Below, one piece after another: positions 9,761-17,814 of a stretch of DNA of 64,000 nucleotides. The notes below the pieces were generated by a model, which was not told where the DNA came from, did no database searches, and was given only the letters and a program-made list of their open reading frames with translations. The DNA is from CAYOUV01 sp963790075 (GTDB lineage: Bacteria > Chloroflexota > Anaerolineae > Anaerolineales > Villigracilaceae): NCBI GenBank assembly GCA_963790075.1, contig CAWBNG010000008.1:558001-622000 (forward strand), given 5' to 3'. Each line of letters starts with the position of its first letter. The stretch's first letter is position 1. Position numbers and translations under genes: made by a program.

Positions 9761-11914
9761 ATGGAAATCAGTTATTTAGTCTTTTTCCTTTCCGGTCTGG
9801 CGATAGCCATAGCGCTTGTTGCCCTGCACGGGCGCGCTAAATCGGGGGGGATAAGCCTGGTTATTTTTGGGTTGGCCCTCGCTGTCTGGTCCATTTTTGG
9901 AGCCGTAATCCTGTCAGGGACGCATCCCAATCTATTTTTATTGTGGGGCTTGAGGATGCTTTCTGTCAATATCGTCGCGATTGCATTTTGCATATTTGCC
10001 TTGACTTACTCCAGTCAGGGAGTGTGGCGATTGACGTGGACGAGATTTGTTTTATTGATTGGCATACCGTTTGTCTGCCAAATTCTGTATTGGACAAATA
10101 TATCGAGTGAAATACCACTTTTGACATCCGGAGCAGTACTCGAGAAAGTACTTCCATCAGCTGGCATATGGTATTTAGTCAGTGTATTGTATTCAAACAT
10201 ATTGATGGCTTATGCAGCATTTGTATTGTTTCGAGCTGTTCTTGGCAGTGCCATCCCGGGAAACTTACGGTATGGCACATTATTGGTCAGCTTGATTGCA
10301 CCACTTGCCATTGTTTATATCAGCCTTGCGGGATTATCAGCCTTACCCGCAATTGACTTGGTGCTGATTGCCTTAACAATTGTGGGCATGACTATCGTAT
10401 TTGCTTTGTTCAGCCTGCACTTATTAGACTTTGTTCCCATTGCTCGGACGATGGCAATTGAGAATATGAATGATGGTTGGATGGTCCTGGATAAACAAAA
10501 TCGCATCATTGACCTGAACCCAGCGGCGATGTCGATTATCGACTTGTCCCGCGAAGATATTCTTGGTCAAAAAGCAGAAGATATTTTAAGTAACTGGGAG
10601 AATTTATTTCAGGAAGGGAATGCCAAGGAACAAGAGTTTAGAGGCAGCGTAAGGATAAAAGATGGCTGGAAGTATTTCAGCGTTCGCATCACACCTTTGG
10701 TTGGCGCTAACGAAAATGGGATTGGAAAGATTGTGCTCTGGCGTGATATTACGGAACGCAGAAAAGCAGACGAGGCTCGTCAGAGGGCCCGGGACGAAAT
10801 GTTCGTCTTGCTGCACTCCATTTCCGGTGCCGCAAGCCGAGCTCTGGACTTAAAAGATTTTTTAGCTGAGGTGATACGCCAGATTGTATATTCGTTTCAT
10901 AGCCAGGCAAGCACTATTTTTCTACTCGATGAACACAATGAGCAAACTGACAGCCCAAGACTTGTGTTGACAGCGCAGTATGGTCTATCGGATCGGGATG
11001 CCATTACGATGTCATCTTTGTCAATTTCGGATGGTTTGGTTGAATCGATTTATCAAAAACTCGAGCCGATATTATTTTCAAACGTCGAAGCCGACTCTCG
11101 TATACCTGAGGTATTGCAAAAACAGGGATATGAATCCATGTTAATTATCCCAATGGCAATTGACGGACATTTGGTAGGGATTATCGGTCTGGCTCGCAAG
11201 GAAGAACCTTCATTTAGTGCAGACGAAATTACTCGGATGAATATCGTGGCAGATGAAATCGCTGCGTATGTTTATACCAACCGTCAACGACAGTTAGCCA
11301 TTGCTGTTGAAGAACGGCAAAGACTCGTGCGCGATTTGCATGATTCGGTTACCCAAAAACTGTATGGCTTGGTCGCCCTAACCGAGGCCGCTCAAGCTGG
11401 GTTGGAGGCGAATTCGGAGTTCCAACCCAAGCAGGTTTTAGCGCGCATTGGTGTTTACGCCCGACAGGCATTAAAGGAAATGCGACTTTTCCTTTACGAA
11501 TTGCAGCCGATTGATTTAGAACACGAGGGCCTGGTTGCCGCCTTGCATCAGCGTCTTGCGGCAGTGGAAGGACGTTCGGATATTAAAGCGGGTTTGATTG
11601 CCGATGAAACAATCTCGCTTAGCCTGGAGAAGCAAATTGCGCTGTACTTTATCACACAGGAAGCCCTCAATAATATATTAAGGCATGCGGATGCTAAGTC
11701 GGTCACAGTACGCTTGCGACAAAGAAAAATAAATGTCAATTTGGACATTGACGATGATGGGTGTGGTTTTGATCTAAAAAAAGTGGACAATGGTGGCATT
11801 GGATTGAAGAATATGCGCGAAAGAGTACAACAGATTGGTGGTAAGATAAAAATTGTTTCCTCTCTGGGAAATGGAACAAAGATCAAAGTTACCGTCCGCA
11901 AGGATCGGTTATAA
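9761..11914 (+). CDS. Membrane sensor histidine kinase (7TM-PAS-GAF-HisKA_3)
   Basis: 717 residues. About 1-225 is a seven-helix N-terminal module (histidine-kinase 7TM type). Next come a PAS domain (about 230-330, DGWMVLDKQNRIIDLNPAA), a GAF domain (about 350-505), a HisKA_3 dimerisation domain with the phospho-acceptor His in 'RQRLVRDLHDSVTQ', and a HATPase with N-box (QEALNNILRHA), G1 box (DDDGCGFD) and G2 (GIGLKNMRERV). This is the NarL/NarX-class layout. It should autophosphorylate and hand phosphate to the response regulator that starts 22 bases after its stop. The input signal is unknown; the 7TM module suggests a membrane or extracellular ligand. Confidence 0.93.
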   Translation: MEISYLVFFLSGLAIAIALVALHGRAKSGGISLVIFGLALAVWSIFGAVILSGTHPNLFLLWGLRMLSVNIVAIAFCIFALTYSSQGVWRLTWTRFVLLIGIPFVCQILYWTNISSEIPLLTSGAVLEKVLPSAGIWYLVSVLYSNILMAYAAFVLFRAVLGSAIPGNLRYGTLLVSLIAPLAIVYISLAGLSALPAIDLVLIALTIVGMTIVFALFSLHLLDFVPIARTMAIENMNDGWMVLDKQNRIIDLNPAAMSIIDLSREDILGQKAEDILSNWENLFQEGNAKEQEFRGSVRIKDGWKYFSVRITPLVGANENGIGKIVLWRDITERRKADEARQRARDEMFVLLHSISGAASRALDLKDFLAEVIRQIVYSFHSQASTIFLLDEHNEQTDSPRLVLTAQYGLSDRDAITMSSLSISDGLVESIYQKLEPILFSNVEADSRIPEVLQKQGYESMLIIPMAIDGHLVGIIGLARKEEPSFSADEITRMNIVADEIAAYVYTNRQRQLAIAVEERQRLVRDLHDSVTQKLYGLVALTEAAQAGLEANSEFQPKQVLARIGVYARQALKEMRLFLYELQPIDLEHEGLVAALHQRLAAVEGRSDIKAGLIADETISLSLEKQIALYFITQEALNNILRHADAKSVTVRLRQRKINVNLDIDDDGCGFDLKKVDNGGIGLKNMRERVQQIGGKIKIVSSLGNGTKIKVTVRKDRL

Positions 11915-11935
11915 GCGTTGGAAAGGATGCGTGAT

Positions 11936-12607
11936 ATGGTGGAGAAAATTCGGGTTTTGGTTGTGGACGACCAGACTGTTGTCCGTGAAGGCCTGGTGGC
12001 CATCCTTTCATATAATCCTGAGATTGAAGTGGTAGGTCAGGCTGAAGATGGCCTGCAGGCACTTGCCATGGTAAAGGAAAAGAAACCCGACGTAATTCTT
12101 CTGGACTTGGTTATGCCGCGCGAAGATGGGCTGGCAGCAATTCCTAAGATCAAAGATGCGATGCCCGAAGCACGCATCTTGGTTGTAACCAGCTTTGCCG
12201 AGAACGACCGCGTGTTCCAGGCCATTAAGGCGGGTGCATTAGGATATGTCCTCAAAGATGCTACCCGGGACCAGTTGTTCCAGGCCATCCGGGATGTCGC
12301 CCAGGGGCAGGCCTTTTTGCACCCATCGATCGCAATGAAGGTCATCCAAGAGATCAACCATCCCAAGGAAATCCTCTATACCGCCAATCCACTAACGCCA
12401 CGCGAACTTGAAACGCTACGATTGATTGCCCGTGGTCTGAGCAATCAAGAAATCGCCTCAACGCTTTTTGTCCACGAGCGCACGGTGGCCAAATATGTCA
12501 GCAGCATTTTGGACAAACTCCACCTTGCCAACCGGACCCAGGCGGCGCTGTATGCCGTACGGGAAGGATTGACAGAGTTACCTGAAGAAGAGAAGCAGGA
12601 AAAATAA
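11936..12607 (+). CDS. NarL/LuxR-type response regulator
   Basis: 223 residues. The receiver domain (about 1-120) has the acidic pair VVDDQ, the phospho-acceptor Asp in ILLDLVMP, a Thr in VVTS and Lys in YVLKD. The C-terminal LuxR helix-turn-helix (about 150-210) has LTPRELETLRLIARGLSNQEIA and the recognition-helix pattern ERTVAKYVSSILDKL. ATG 11936 has GAAAGGA about 8 bases upstream, which is a better match than the TTG at 11918 or ATG at 11927. It is the cognate partner of the kinase just upstream. Its target genes are not evident. Confidence 0.92.
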   Translation: MVEKIRVLVVDDQTVVREGLVAILSYNPEIEVVGQAEDGLQALAMVKEKKPDVILLDLVMPREDGLAAIPKIKDAMPEARILVVTSFAENDRVFQAIKAGALGYVLKDATRDQLFQAIRDVAQGQAFLHPSIAMKVIQEINHPKEILYTANPLTPRELETLRLIARGLSNQEIASTLFVHERTVAKYVSSILDKLHLANRTQAALYAVREGLTELPEEEKQEK

Positions 12608-12691
12608 AATTTCCTCTCTTACCACGTCAACCAATACTCAATGGGGATATGATTTTTTGATGAAGGCAATTCCTCTTTTAAGGACTTAATA

Positions 12692-12840
12692 TTAACCCAG
12701 GTTGCACCTTGATTTTTGAGATGCAAATGATGGCTTTCAAATCCCTTTTCAGGGTAGTTTATGCCCAAAATTAGCCTCAACGGCAGTATTTTTTACACTT
12801 TCGGCTTATATTACACGAATAGGTAGCAACTTGAGTTAAC
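12692..12840. mobile_element. MITE-like element with IS982-type ends
   Basis: About 149 bases bounded by inverted repeats. The left end TTAACCCAGGTTGCACC (12692-12708) and the complement of the right end (12822-12840, GTTAACTCAAGTTGCTACC) agree apart from a few changes. Both resemble the end of the IS982 remnant at 27875-27892 (TTAACCCAAGTTGCGACC). No coding capacity between them. I infer a non-autonomous derivative, or internally deleted copy, of the same IS. No clear target duplication is visible. Confidence 0.5.
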
Positions 12841-12927
12841 TATTTTAATGAATCGATTTGGTGATATTGAGCCTTAAAACTAATCTTATTGCCCTTGAAA
12901 ACATGAAAAACATGTCCGATTGTGTGT

Positions 12928-13071
12928 AACCTTGCCCGTGCGGCTATTACGGTGACTCGCTCAAGCCTTGTACTTGCGCGCACCATCGCGGATTTGTGGG
13001 GGAGTGAGGCGATCCAACCTGCGCATCTGGCTGAGGCGTTGCAGTATCGGCCGAAGGGGATGATGGGGTAA
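12928..13071 (+). pseudogene. comM: Remnant of the ComM/YifB C-terminus
   Basis: The frame 12928-13071 translates to a stretch containing LARTIADLWGSEAIQPAHL and AEALQYRP before a stop. This is the hallmark end of ComM/YifB, the Mg-chelatase-like AAA+ helicase involved in natural transformation. Nothing of the ATPase core lies upstream, and the frame has no start, so it is a relic of about 47 codons. Confidence 0.75.
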
Positions 13072-13493
13072 TAAAGGCAACAGGTTGGCGGTTTAAATCG
13101 TTACAAGCAAGATGGTGGTTGATTTGCGGATAGATTGTTTGTAAGAATGGATCCTGGCTAATCGTGAGTGTTCTGCACTAATTTCCCTTATGTGATGACA
13201 ATTTTGTGATATTTGGGCGACAAATCCATATATTCAACCTGCTTCTTAAATATCCATTCCCATACACAATCGTGCCACACTCCTTGTGTATTTTGAGCAC
13301 AGCGAGTTTTGGTTTAGCGTGTTTACAGTGAACTTGAAACTGGCAAAAAGCAAGCTGTTAATTTGACAGGGAAGAATACTATTGAATCTGGTTATGACGA
13401 GGTAATTTCTTTTCTATCCCGGCAATTATCTTCTATTGGCATTTTTTGAATTTTCCAACATCCGCCCTCTCGTCAACAATTCAGAATTCCCTC

Positions 13494-13521
13494 TTGAAAT
13501 TCCTTCAAATATGATTATACT
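13494..13521 (+). promoter_or_regulatory. Sigma-70-type promoter of the deoR-family gene
   Basis: TTGAAA (13494-13499), a 16-base spacer and TATACT (13516-13521) lie about 30 bases before the start codon at 13553. The repeat operator listed next begins just downstream, where transcription should start. Inferred from sequence only. Confidence 0.5.
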
Positions 13522-13522
13522 G

Positions 13523-13557
13523 ATGATTGAATATGACGGATTATGATTGAATATGAC
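13523..13557 (+). promoter_or_regulatory. Direct-repeat operator overlapping the regulator's start codon
   Basis: The 15-mer ATGATTGAATATGAC occurs at 13523-13537 and again, identical, at 13543-13557, a 20-base period. A partial third copy (ATGATTATAC) lies at 13511-13520. The second copy spans the ATG at 13553. DeoR-family repressors often bind short repeated sites beside their own gene, so autoregulation is a fair inference. Confidence 0.5.
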
Positions 13558-14329
13558 AACCTTTGACACCCTATCCAGCTATGAACGCCAACGTGAATTA
13601 GTCCGCCTCCTCGAGCGAATGGGAAGGCTCTCGGTGACACAGATATGTGAACAATTCAACATCAGTGAAGCAACGGCCCGCCGTGACTTGGACGCGCTAT
13701 CCGAACAAGGGCTTATTCAGCGTGTACATGGTGGTGCCGTTCTTGTCCGTCAGGCAGCGCCCGAGGAACCTATTCTACGACGCAGTCGCGAGCAGGAAAA
13801 TGAAAAAGAGCGCATTGGGCGCGCCGCCGCGGCTCTGGTACAGGATGGAGAAACAGTTTTCCTTGGTTCGGGCACAACTGTCTTACAGGTGGCACAGCAC
13901 CTCGTAACGCGGAATATTACGGTCATCACCAATTCGTTGCCCGCAATCAACCTGATGTCTGAAAAGGAAAATATCGAGTTGATCGCTCTGGGTGGAATGT
14001 TGCGCGATAGCGAATTATCGTTTATCGGTCATATCACCGAGCAGGCTTTATCTGAAGTACGCGCAGACAAAATTATTATCGGAATTCGCGCCATCAGTCT
14101 GGACCAGGGTTTGACCAATGATTACCTGCCCGAAACGTTGACTGACCGCGCCATCCTGAATGCCGGGCGTGAGACCATTATCGTAGCCGATCACACCAAA
14201 TGTGGCGTAATGTCCACTGCTTTCGTGGCCCCACTAACGGCTATGCACGCGCTTGTCACAGATGACAGGACAGATACAGAATTCATCGAGGCGATGCGCT
14301 CCCAGGGGATTGAGGTCATTGTTGTTTAG
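13553..14329 (+). CDS. DeoR-family transcriptional repressor of the sugar locus
   Basis: 258 residues. An N-terminal winged helix-turn-helix (about 8-60) has the DeoR signature RLSVTQICEQFNISEATARRD, then the link QGLIQRVHGGAV. The C-terminal DeoR sensor domain (about 75-258) has a phosphate-binding-like loop (LGSGTTVLQVA), NSLPAINLM, GGMLRD and IIVADHTK. Such regulators sense phosphorylated sugars. I start at ATG 13553 rather than TTG 13547. It is the first gene of a + strand run ending at 27834; the next gene starts 11 bases after its stop. By context it most resembles AgaR-like control of amino-sugar catabolism. Confidence 0.9.
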   Translation: MTTFDTLSSYERQRELVRLLERMGRLSVTQICEQFNISEATARRDLDALSEQGLIQRVHGGAVLVRQAAPEEPILRRSREQENEKERIGRAAAALVQDGETVFLGSGTTVLQVAQHLVTRNITVITNSLPAINLMSEKENIELIALGGMLRDSELSFIGHITEQALSEVRADKIIIGIRAISLDQGLTNDYLPETLTDRAILNAGRETIIVADHTKCGVMSTAFVAPLTAMHALVTDDRTDTEFIEAMRSQGIEVIVV

Positions 14330-14340
14330 GTGATCATCTC

Positions 14341-15375
14341 ATGCTTTTAGCCGATTTTCGCCCCAAGTCCCAACTTGTAACCAAAACTACACAGGTAGAA
14401 AAGCCTCGATTTCCCGTGATCGATGCACACAACCATCTCGCTGAACCATTTGGTGGTGGCTGGAACAAAAAGCCCCTGCAAGAACTTCTCGACCTGTTGG
14501 ACAAGGCAGGTGTGACTCATTATGTTGACCTGGACGGTGGCTGGGGTGAAGACATCCTCAACGCGCATCTCGACTATTTCAGGGCAAAAGCCCCGGAACG
14601 CTTTCAGATTTTCGGGGGCGTGGCTTGGTCGCAGTGGGAAAACAAAGGGGATCGATTCCCTGAATGGGCAGCGGGCAGGCTTAGAGTCCAGAAAGAACGC
14701 GGCGCGCAAGGACTGAAGATCTGGAAGGGCTTTGGATTGCATGTCTGTGACCAGGACGGCGAACTGGTCTCAGTCGATGACCCCCGCCTCGTTCCACTCT
14801 GGGAGACAGCCGGTGAACTTGGTCTACCAGTCACGATCCACGTGGCTGACCCGGTGGCCTTCTTCGATCCGATTGATGAGACGAACGAGCGCTGGGAGGA
14901 ATTGGGGGAACATCCAGATTGGGCCTTTACCAGCCCGCCTTTTCCCTCTTTTATGAGCATCATAGACAGTTTTGCCAACCTGGTGGCGAGCCATCCGAAC
15001 ACAACCTTTATTGGCGCGCACGTGGGTTGCTACGCCGAAAACCTGGGCTGGGTCGGCGCATTACTTGACCGCTACCCGAATTTCTACGTAGACATCAGCG
15101 CCCGCATCGGTGAACTTGGACGACAACCTTACACCGCGCGGCGTTTTTTTATCCAGTACGCCGACCGTATCCTGTTTGGTTCTGACATGGGACCGGACCT
15201 GGATGCCTATCGTATTTGTTACCGTTTTCTCGAAACCGACGATGAGTATTTCAATTACAACACCGGGGAAATCCCACAACAGGGACGCTGGCATGTCAAT
15301 GGCCTGTATCTACCCGAACAGGTGTTAAAAAAAATCTATCACGAAAATGCGATGAAGGTTTTGAGACTCAGATAA
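14341..15375 (+). CDS. Amidohydrolase-family metal-dependent hydrolase
   Basis: 344 residues in the Amidohydro_2 (TIM-barrel) pattern. Metal ligands can be read off: His-x-His in IDAHNHL near residue 31, a His in LPVTIHVADP, a His in TTFIGAHVG and the late Asp in ILFGSDMGPD. There is no carbamylated-Lys motif I can assign with confidence. Family members hydrolyse C-N, C-O or decarboxylate; the substrate cannot be told from sequence. Its place between the DeoR regulator and the SIS isomerase suggests a sugar-derived substrate, possibly an N-acetyl or lactone group, but it is not a NagA/AgaA-type deacetylase by sequence. Starts 11 bases after the regulator. Confidence 0.85.
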   Translation: MLLADFRPKSQLVTKTTQVEKPRFPVIDAHNHLAEPFGGGWNKKPLQELLDLLDKAGVTHYVDLDGGWGEDILNAHLDYFRAKAPERFQIFGGVAWSQWENKGDRFPEWAAGRLRVQKERGAQGLKIWKGFGLHVCDQDGELVSVDDPRLVPLWETAGELGLPVTIHVADPVAFFDPIDETNERWEELGEHPDWAFTSPPFPSFMSIIDSFANLVASHPNTTFIGAHVGCYAENLGWVGALLDRYPNFYVDISARIGELGRQPYTARRFFIQYADRILFGSDMGPDLDAYRICYRFLETDDEYFNYNTGEIPQQGRWHVNGLYLPEQVLKKIYHENAMKVLRLR

Positions 15376-15380
15376 AACTT

Positions 15381-16445
15381 ATGATTACAGAGACGAACAT
15401 GGGAACCTATCACACATATAAAGAAATAAAGTCGCAGACCGAAGCATGGGCGCAAGCGCTTGAGGTAACACGTGCTGCAATATTGCCCAACGCTGAAAAT
15501 TATGAACAGGTGATTTTCGTAGGTTGCGGTTCCACTTATTACCTTTCGCTGGCCGCGGCAGCTTTGTATCAAGAATTAACAAGTCGAGTCGCGCGGGCAA
15601 TCCCAGGCGGAGAGTTGTTGTTGAACTTGCCGGCAAGTGTTGGGCAGATTGGTAATCCGCCTGGAAAGCGGGACAATATCCCGCTCCGCTCATTGCTGGT
15701 AGCCATTAGCCGTTCGGGGACGACGACCGAGACCGTCAAAGCTGTCGAAAAATTCAAGGCGGACAATCGCGGGGATGTGATTGTCATCAGCAATTACGAT
15801 GAAGCGCTCGCTCAACTGGCGGATGTCAAGATCGTGATTGATAAGGGACAGGAAGAATTGGTTGCCCAGACGCGCTCCTTTGCTTCGATGTATGTGGCAG
15901 CGACAGCATTTGCTGTGCGCATGGCAGGCCGGGAGGCCCTGTTGGACGACATGTCATCGCTGCCTGGTATTGGTGAACGCCTCATCCGCGACTTTGAACC
16001 TGCTGCCCGTCAAATGGGCGAGAACCTCGACTTCGACCGTTTCTACTTTCTTGGTAGCGGTATCCGTTATGGATTAGCCTGCGAAGTCAACTTGAAGATG
16101 AAGGAGATGACGCTTACCCACAGCGAGCCGTTCTACTTCCTGGAATTCCGCCACGGGCCGATGAGCATGGTCAATGAGAAAACTGTTGTTGTTGGCATGT
16201 TATCGGAGCGAAATTTCAGTCACGAACAGGCTGTGTTAAACGAGATGCAGGCTCTCGGCGGAAAGATCGTGGGTTTGGCCGAGTCGGGTGCAGATGTAAC
16301 TTTCGAGAGCGGGATCCCTGAAAGCGTACGTGGCGTACTGTATCTTCCTATCCTACAATTGATGGCTTTTTATCGTTCCCAGGCAAAGGGTCTTAACCCT
16401 GACCGTCCAAATAATTTGACGGCAGTGGTCCAACTCAACTTCTAA
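15381..16445 (+). CDS. SIS-domain sugar isomerase/deaminase (AgaS/GlmS-like)
   Basis: 354 residues with two SIS domains as in the GlmS isomerase half and AgaS. Domain 1 (about 40-190) has VIFVGCGSTYYLSLAAA and the phosphosugar-binding Ser/Thr loop AISRSGTTTET. Domain 2 (about 200-345) has FLGSGIRYGLACEVNLKMKEM, then the conserved EPFYFLEFRHGPMS. AgaS converts galactosamine 6-phosphate to tagatose 6-phosphate and ammonia; with tagatose-bisphosphate aldolase homologues nearby, that reaction is the best guess. No glutaminase domain, so it is not a full GlmS. ATG 15399 is a possible alternative start. Starts 5 bases after the amidohydrolase. Confidence 0.85.
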   Translation: MITETNMGTYHTYKEIKSQTEAWAQALEVTRAAILPNAENYEQVIFVGCGSTYYLSLAAAALYQELTSRVARAIPGGELLLNLPASVGQIGNPPGKRDNIPLRSLLVAISRSGTTTETVKAVEKFKADNRGDVIVISNYDEALAQLADVKIVIDKGQEELVAQTRSFASMYVAATAFAVRMAGREALLDDMSSLPGIGERLIRDFEPAARQMGENLDFDRFYFLGSGIRYGLACEVNLKMKEMTLTHSEPFYFLEFRHGPMSMVNEKTVVVGMLSERNFSHEQAVLNEMQALGGKIVGLAESGADVTFESGIPESVRGVLYLPILQLMAFYRSQAKGLNPDRPNNLTAVVQLNF

Positions 16446-16460
16446 AAAGGAGAAGAAACT

Positions 16461-17735
16461 ATGAAAAACCGTTTGTTTGTTCTGGTTGTGATTGCCGGTA
16501 TGTTGCTGGCAGCCTGCGGAGGCGGAAAGGCGCCTGCTGCGAGCAACGCGCCTGTGGAAATCAGCATGATGATGTGGGGTGACCCCGCTGAATTGACAGT
16601 TTGGAATCAGATCGTAGCGGATTTCCACACGGCCAATCCAAACATCACCGTCAAAGTGGATGTTTCGGACTGGGATTCGTATTGGACGAAGCTGAAGACT
16701 TTGCTCTCGGCTGGCACGCCACCTGACGTCTTCGCGATGGATGCGCCTTTGTATCTCGATTATCAAAGCCGTGGTGTGCTGTTGAACCTTCAGCCTTATC
16801 TAGATAAAAACCCCGATATGTTGAAGGGTGTGTATCCGCAAACACTGGAAGCCTATAAGACGCCGGATGGCATATACGGTTTGCCGCGTGACTTTCAGAC
16901 CATCGCACTTTTCTACAACAAGGATATGTTCGATGCGGCGGGTGTGGCTTATCCAACTGCAGATTGGACCTATGATGATCTACGTACCGCGGCCAAGCAA
17001 TTGACCCAAACCGATAGTTCTGGAAAAGTGACGCAATTCGGTATCTATTCCGATCTGTGGGATATGGAGTTGATTTGGAGTGAGGCCATTTGGGCCTATG
17101 GCGGCGATGTCATCAACGCGGATCATACCAAGACACTGATCGGTGAACCGCAAGCACTTCAGGCATGGCAGTTGTTCCATGACATGATGTTCGTAGATAA
17201 ATCCTGGCCTACTACCACTACCGCCAGCGAGTATGGCGACGATCCGTTCCTGGCGGGTGTAGCCGCAATGACAACAATTGGCCACTGGGCTGTTCCCGGC
17301 TATGCTGAAGCCGGCTTCAATTGGGATGTGGCACCTATGCCAAAAGGTCCCGCTGGGCAGGCGACGAGTGTGAATAGTGCCGGATTTGTGGTTGGAAAAG
17401 CTTCCAAAAATCCTGATGCAGCATTCGAATTTCTCAAATACGTATTGAGCGAGCCCGCTCAAACAAGATTAGCTGAACTTGGTTTTGCCTGTCCTGTGCT
17501 CCAGTCTGTGGCCGAGAGCGATGCGTTCCTCAAACAAAGCACACCGATCGATCACAAAGTCTTCCTAAACTCACTGGCTTTTGCGCATATGAAGCCGGTT
17601 TTCAAAGGTTACGATGAATGGTCGTCCACCATCGGCGATGGCATGGCAGACATTTGGACTGGCGATGCCGAATTGGTTCCAACATTGAATGACGCAATCA
17701 GCGCCGCAGATGAAGTGCTAGCGAATAATAAATAG
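16461..17735 (+). CDS. Sugar ABC transporter substrate-binding lipoprotein
   Basis: 424 residues, with an AAGGAG box before ATG 16461. The N-terminus is a lipoprotein signal (a basic start, then a hydrophobic run ending LLAAC, Cys at about 19). The mature part follows the extracellular solute-binding family 1 pattern (MalE/UgpB-like): VEISMMMWGDPAELTVWNQIV, the YGLPRDFQTIALFYNKDMFDAAG motif, and FLAGVAAMTTIGHWAVPGY. It should capture an oligosaccharide for the two permeases downstream. Many aromatic residues fit a carbohydrate site. A stable hairpin follows the gene. Confidence 0.93.
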   Translation: MKNRLFVLVVIAGMLLAACGGGKAPAASNAPVEISMMMWGDPAELTVWNQIVADFHTANPNITVKVDVSDWDSYWTKLKTLLSAGTPPDVFAMDAPLYLDYQSRGVLLNLQPYLDKNPDMLKGVYPQTLEAYKTPDGIYGLPRDFQTIALFYNKDMFDAAGVAYPTADWTYDDLRTAAKQLTQTDSSGKVTQFGIYSDLWDMELIWSEAIWAYGGDVINADHTKTLIGEPQALQAWQLFHDMMFVDKSWPTTTTASEYGDDPFLAGVAAMTTIGHWAVPGYAEAGFNWDVAPMPKGPAGQATSVNSAGFVVGKASKNPDAAFEFLKYVLSEPAQTRLAELGFACPVLQSVAESDAFLKQSTPIDHKVFLNSLAFAHMKPVFKGYDEWSSTIGDGMADIWTGDAELVPTLNDAISAADEVLANNK

Positions 17736-17745
17736 CATTAGCCGG

Positions 17746-17795
17746 CCCAACCCCTCTCCTCGCGAACCCCATCAGATGCCCGGGGAGGGGTTGGG
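17746..17795 (+). repeat. Strong intergenic hairpin between binding protein and permease genes
   Basis: CCCAACCCCTCTCC (17746-17759) pairs with GGGGAGGGGTTGGG (17782-17795) over 14 bases with one G-T wobble and a 22-base loop. No T-run follows, so it is not an ordinary terminator. In transporter operons, hairpins here often protect the upstream binding-protein mRNA, giving more binding protein than permease. It may also be a dispersed intergenic repeat. Confidence 0.6.
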
Positions 17796-17814
17796 GTAAG
17801 GAACAAGAGTATTC

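Larger units (their letters stand above)
12608..13493. other. Intergenic stretch with remnants only
   Basis: Nearly 900 bases without an intact gene. It holds an inverted-repeat-bounded element (12692-12840) and a decayed comM fragment (12928-13071), both listed separately. The remainder is A+T-rich and I see no open frame, tRNA or clear repeat in it. It marks a break between the signalling genes and the sugar locus. Confidence 0.7.
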
